This document shows, piece after piece, positions 5,801 through 6,090 of a DNA stretch of 6,090 bases. Source of the stretch: Bacteroidota bacterium (GTDB lineage Bacteria > Bacteroidota > Bacteroidia > B-17B0 > Aurantibacillaceae); NCBI GenBank assembly GCA_025360565.1, contig JANYBY010000036.1:1-6090 (forward strand), in the 5' to 3' direction. The translations under genes were made by a program, and so were the position numbers. Position 1 is the first letter of the stretch. Each line of letters begins with the position of its first letter. The notes below the pieces were generated by a model. The model had not been told where the DNA came from. It saw only the letters and a list, made by a program, of their open reading frames with translations, and made no database searches.

Positions 5801-6090
5801 ATTCAGTACACCTTACTTGCGCACGAAAAAGTATTGACAAAAAATTTAGCAGAACATTTTGTTTTGTTCCGGCCAAAAGATATTGTAAGCGGCGATTTTT
5901 ATTGGGCTACTTCAGTTAACAGTAAGCAGTTGGCAGCCGGTGAAAACCTGCCACCTGCCAATTGCAAACTGTTTTACCTCGCTGTATGTGATAGCACAGG
6001 CCACGGCGTGCCCGGGGCTTTTATGAGTTTATTAAATATTAGTTTTTTAAACGAAGCCATTACCGAACGGCATATTGAAAAACCGAACGA
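2810..6090 (+). CDS. Two-propeller (Reg_prop/Y_Y_Y) membrane sensor with SpoIIE-type phosphatase domain, 3' end cut by window
   Basis: Open for 1093 codons to the window end; the C-terminus is missing. Residues 1-33 form a signal with a lipobox-like end (VVFAC, Cys33, then NNKNEK), and about 34-160 a Pro-rich linker. Residues 163-785 hold fourteen Reg_prop repeats (ED-x-x-GN-[LIM]-WFGT-x-GG cores), enough for two seven-bladed propellers. Then come a Y_Y_Y domain (about 860-925), a membrane helix (about 931-949), a coiled coil (about 955-1005) and a SpoIIE/PP2C domain with metal-binding D1029 (VSGDFYW) and D1061 (DSTGHGVPGAFMS). Family knowledge: the propellers bind a periplasmic ligand; SpoIIE phosphatases dephosphorylate anti-sigma antagonists or similar partners. 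That such a partner is the target is inferred. Start: GTG 2810 supplies the Lys-Lys n-region a signal peptide needs; ATG 2852 is the alternative and gives an uncharged N-terminus. TAA just before GTG excludes anything longer. Confidence 0.93.
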   Translation, partial: MKKLGFNSHCRTLKMCTAYFLNAGIFLSVVFACNNKNEKTQSRYHPKVMRAVAYFMPKDSLKKADPITGKLDLAKKCGTPSAAIVTQNTFTPLPPIVITLPKKLPEVTPGKDGYALPKVMPASYKIVIAGIPEVVVAKDMGSKNKNSANFSYFKMLQGLKQSSVKRLFIDKSGNMWMANGTAGVCKYDGKYFTYYTEKQGLASNIVQSICEDKKGNLWFGTNGGGASCYNGKEFLNFTVKEGLLSNIITDVCEDKYNNIWFACELGATCYNPSAGPKAGGKTFTHYTKKEGLTDNSVGAFLLDSKKNLWLATDNGACIFNGTSFIYFRETAGMYGANIYNLDEDKAGNIWFGSYNTAVFCYSPTGKTVTRYFVENGLTSNTIWSTFADKKGNVWFGTEKGLTKFDAKALLGKGGKLFTRYTETEGLSNDAVHSICQDNNGELWFGTNDGLNRYDGDLFMHFTEAEGLPQCAIVGAIQSKNGALWFATYGNGLYKYDTLARLSTSTLAATAPGGKTFFHLGLKEGFDNPVAWGLYEDSKGNKWTGTRGAGSLKYFNDSLQVWGNPGRFVYCHYEDKAGNLWFGTYTEGVTMYNGKEFKKISIGQGLSDASVYSILEDKKGNMWFGTRFNGVNCYTPATSPTAPKFIKQFTVKQGLSNSTVNCLFEDERGNIWMGTDGGLCIYTGKLFIHFTEKEGLVNNFVNSILKDKNGNLWFGTQGGISKINKDRLVVFYQNNLKLNDKPLFKNYGYTDGFLGINCPRNAVVEDNNGYIWWGTNDRLTRYDPAGDVEDTLAPEMSITSIKLFNEPITWKNVEAGKDTTLSNGAVLKNIYFDSLSRWYNLPEKLSLPYDNNYLTFNFIGLHLKSSGSIVYQYKLEGLEKNWSSVTKNTEIPYTNLPPGKYTFKVKAMNKEGYWSAPFAYTFKIRPPWWQTWLFRILVLAVLILAVRYYIKWRERTLTKRQKLLERTVEERTAEVTEQKYLIEEKQKEIIDSINYAKRIQYTLLAHEKVLTKNLAEHFVLFRPKDIVSGDFYWATSVNSKQLAAGENLPPANCKLFYLAVCDSTGHGVPGAFMSLLNISFLNEAITERHIEKPN

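Overview
The window looks like Bacteroidota DNA. The sequence is AT-rich and has almost no Shine-Dalgarno sites. It carries a TAnnTTTG-type promoter box, the CCCCGATAGCTATCGGGG palindrome (which I recall, without a search, as common in this phylum), and a two-propeller Reg_prop/Y_Y_Y receptor fused to a SpoIIE-type phosphatase. No rRNA, tRNA, CRISPR array, transposase or integrase was found.

Left part (1-1257): a minus-strand operon reads, in transcription order, a 53-aa basic unknown protein (997-836), a minimal nucleotidyltransferase of the MNT/MntA type (832-542) and a HEPN/HepT-type protein (549-193). Both signature motifs are intact: GS-x10-DxD in MNT and R-x4-H-x-Y in HEPN. The pair is therefore predicted to be a working type VII toxin-antitoxin module, in which MNT AMPylates and silences the HEPN RNase. 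The cassette lies between near-identical direct repeats: one copy at 1-139 and two tandem copies at 1025-1114 and 1119-1257. The repeats are built from a degenerate 7-bp unit.

Middle part (about 1260-2800): 1.5 kb with no credible gene. The first 580 bases hold only AT-rich hairpins. The rest, 1847-2701, is a mosaic of one noncoding repeat family. It has a joined full copy (2398-2692), a separate 3' part (1847-2043), a separate 5' part (2114-2220), and an inverted 5' part (2280-2346) that meets the full copy head-to-head as a large imperfect hairpin. Several perfect palindromes and stem-loops sit between the copies.

Right part (2810-6090, open at the window end): one long plus-strand gene for a membrane sensor. 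It has an N-terminal lipoprotein-like signal, a Pro-rich linker, fourteen Reg_prop repeats (two seven-bladed propellers), a Y_Y_Y domain, one membrane helix, a coiled coil and the beginning of a SpoIIE/PP2C phosphatase. It probably reads a periplasmic ligand and answers by dephosphorylating a cytoplasmic partner, most likely an anti-sigma-factor antagonist. That partner is not in the window.

The toxin-antitoxin operon and the sensor gene show no functional link. They point away from each other, and the repeat-rich region separates them. Best candidates for novelty are the repeat-bounded three-gene HEPN/MNT cassette with its unknown small basic protein, and the head-to-head repeat mosaic at 2280-2448.
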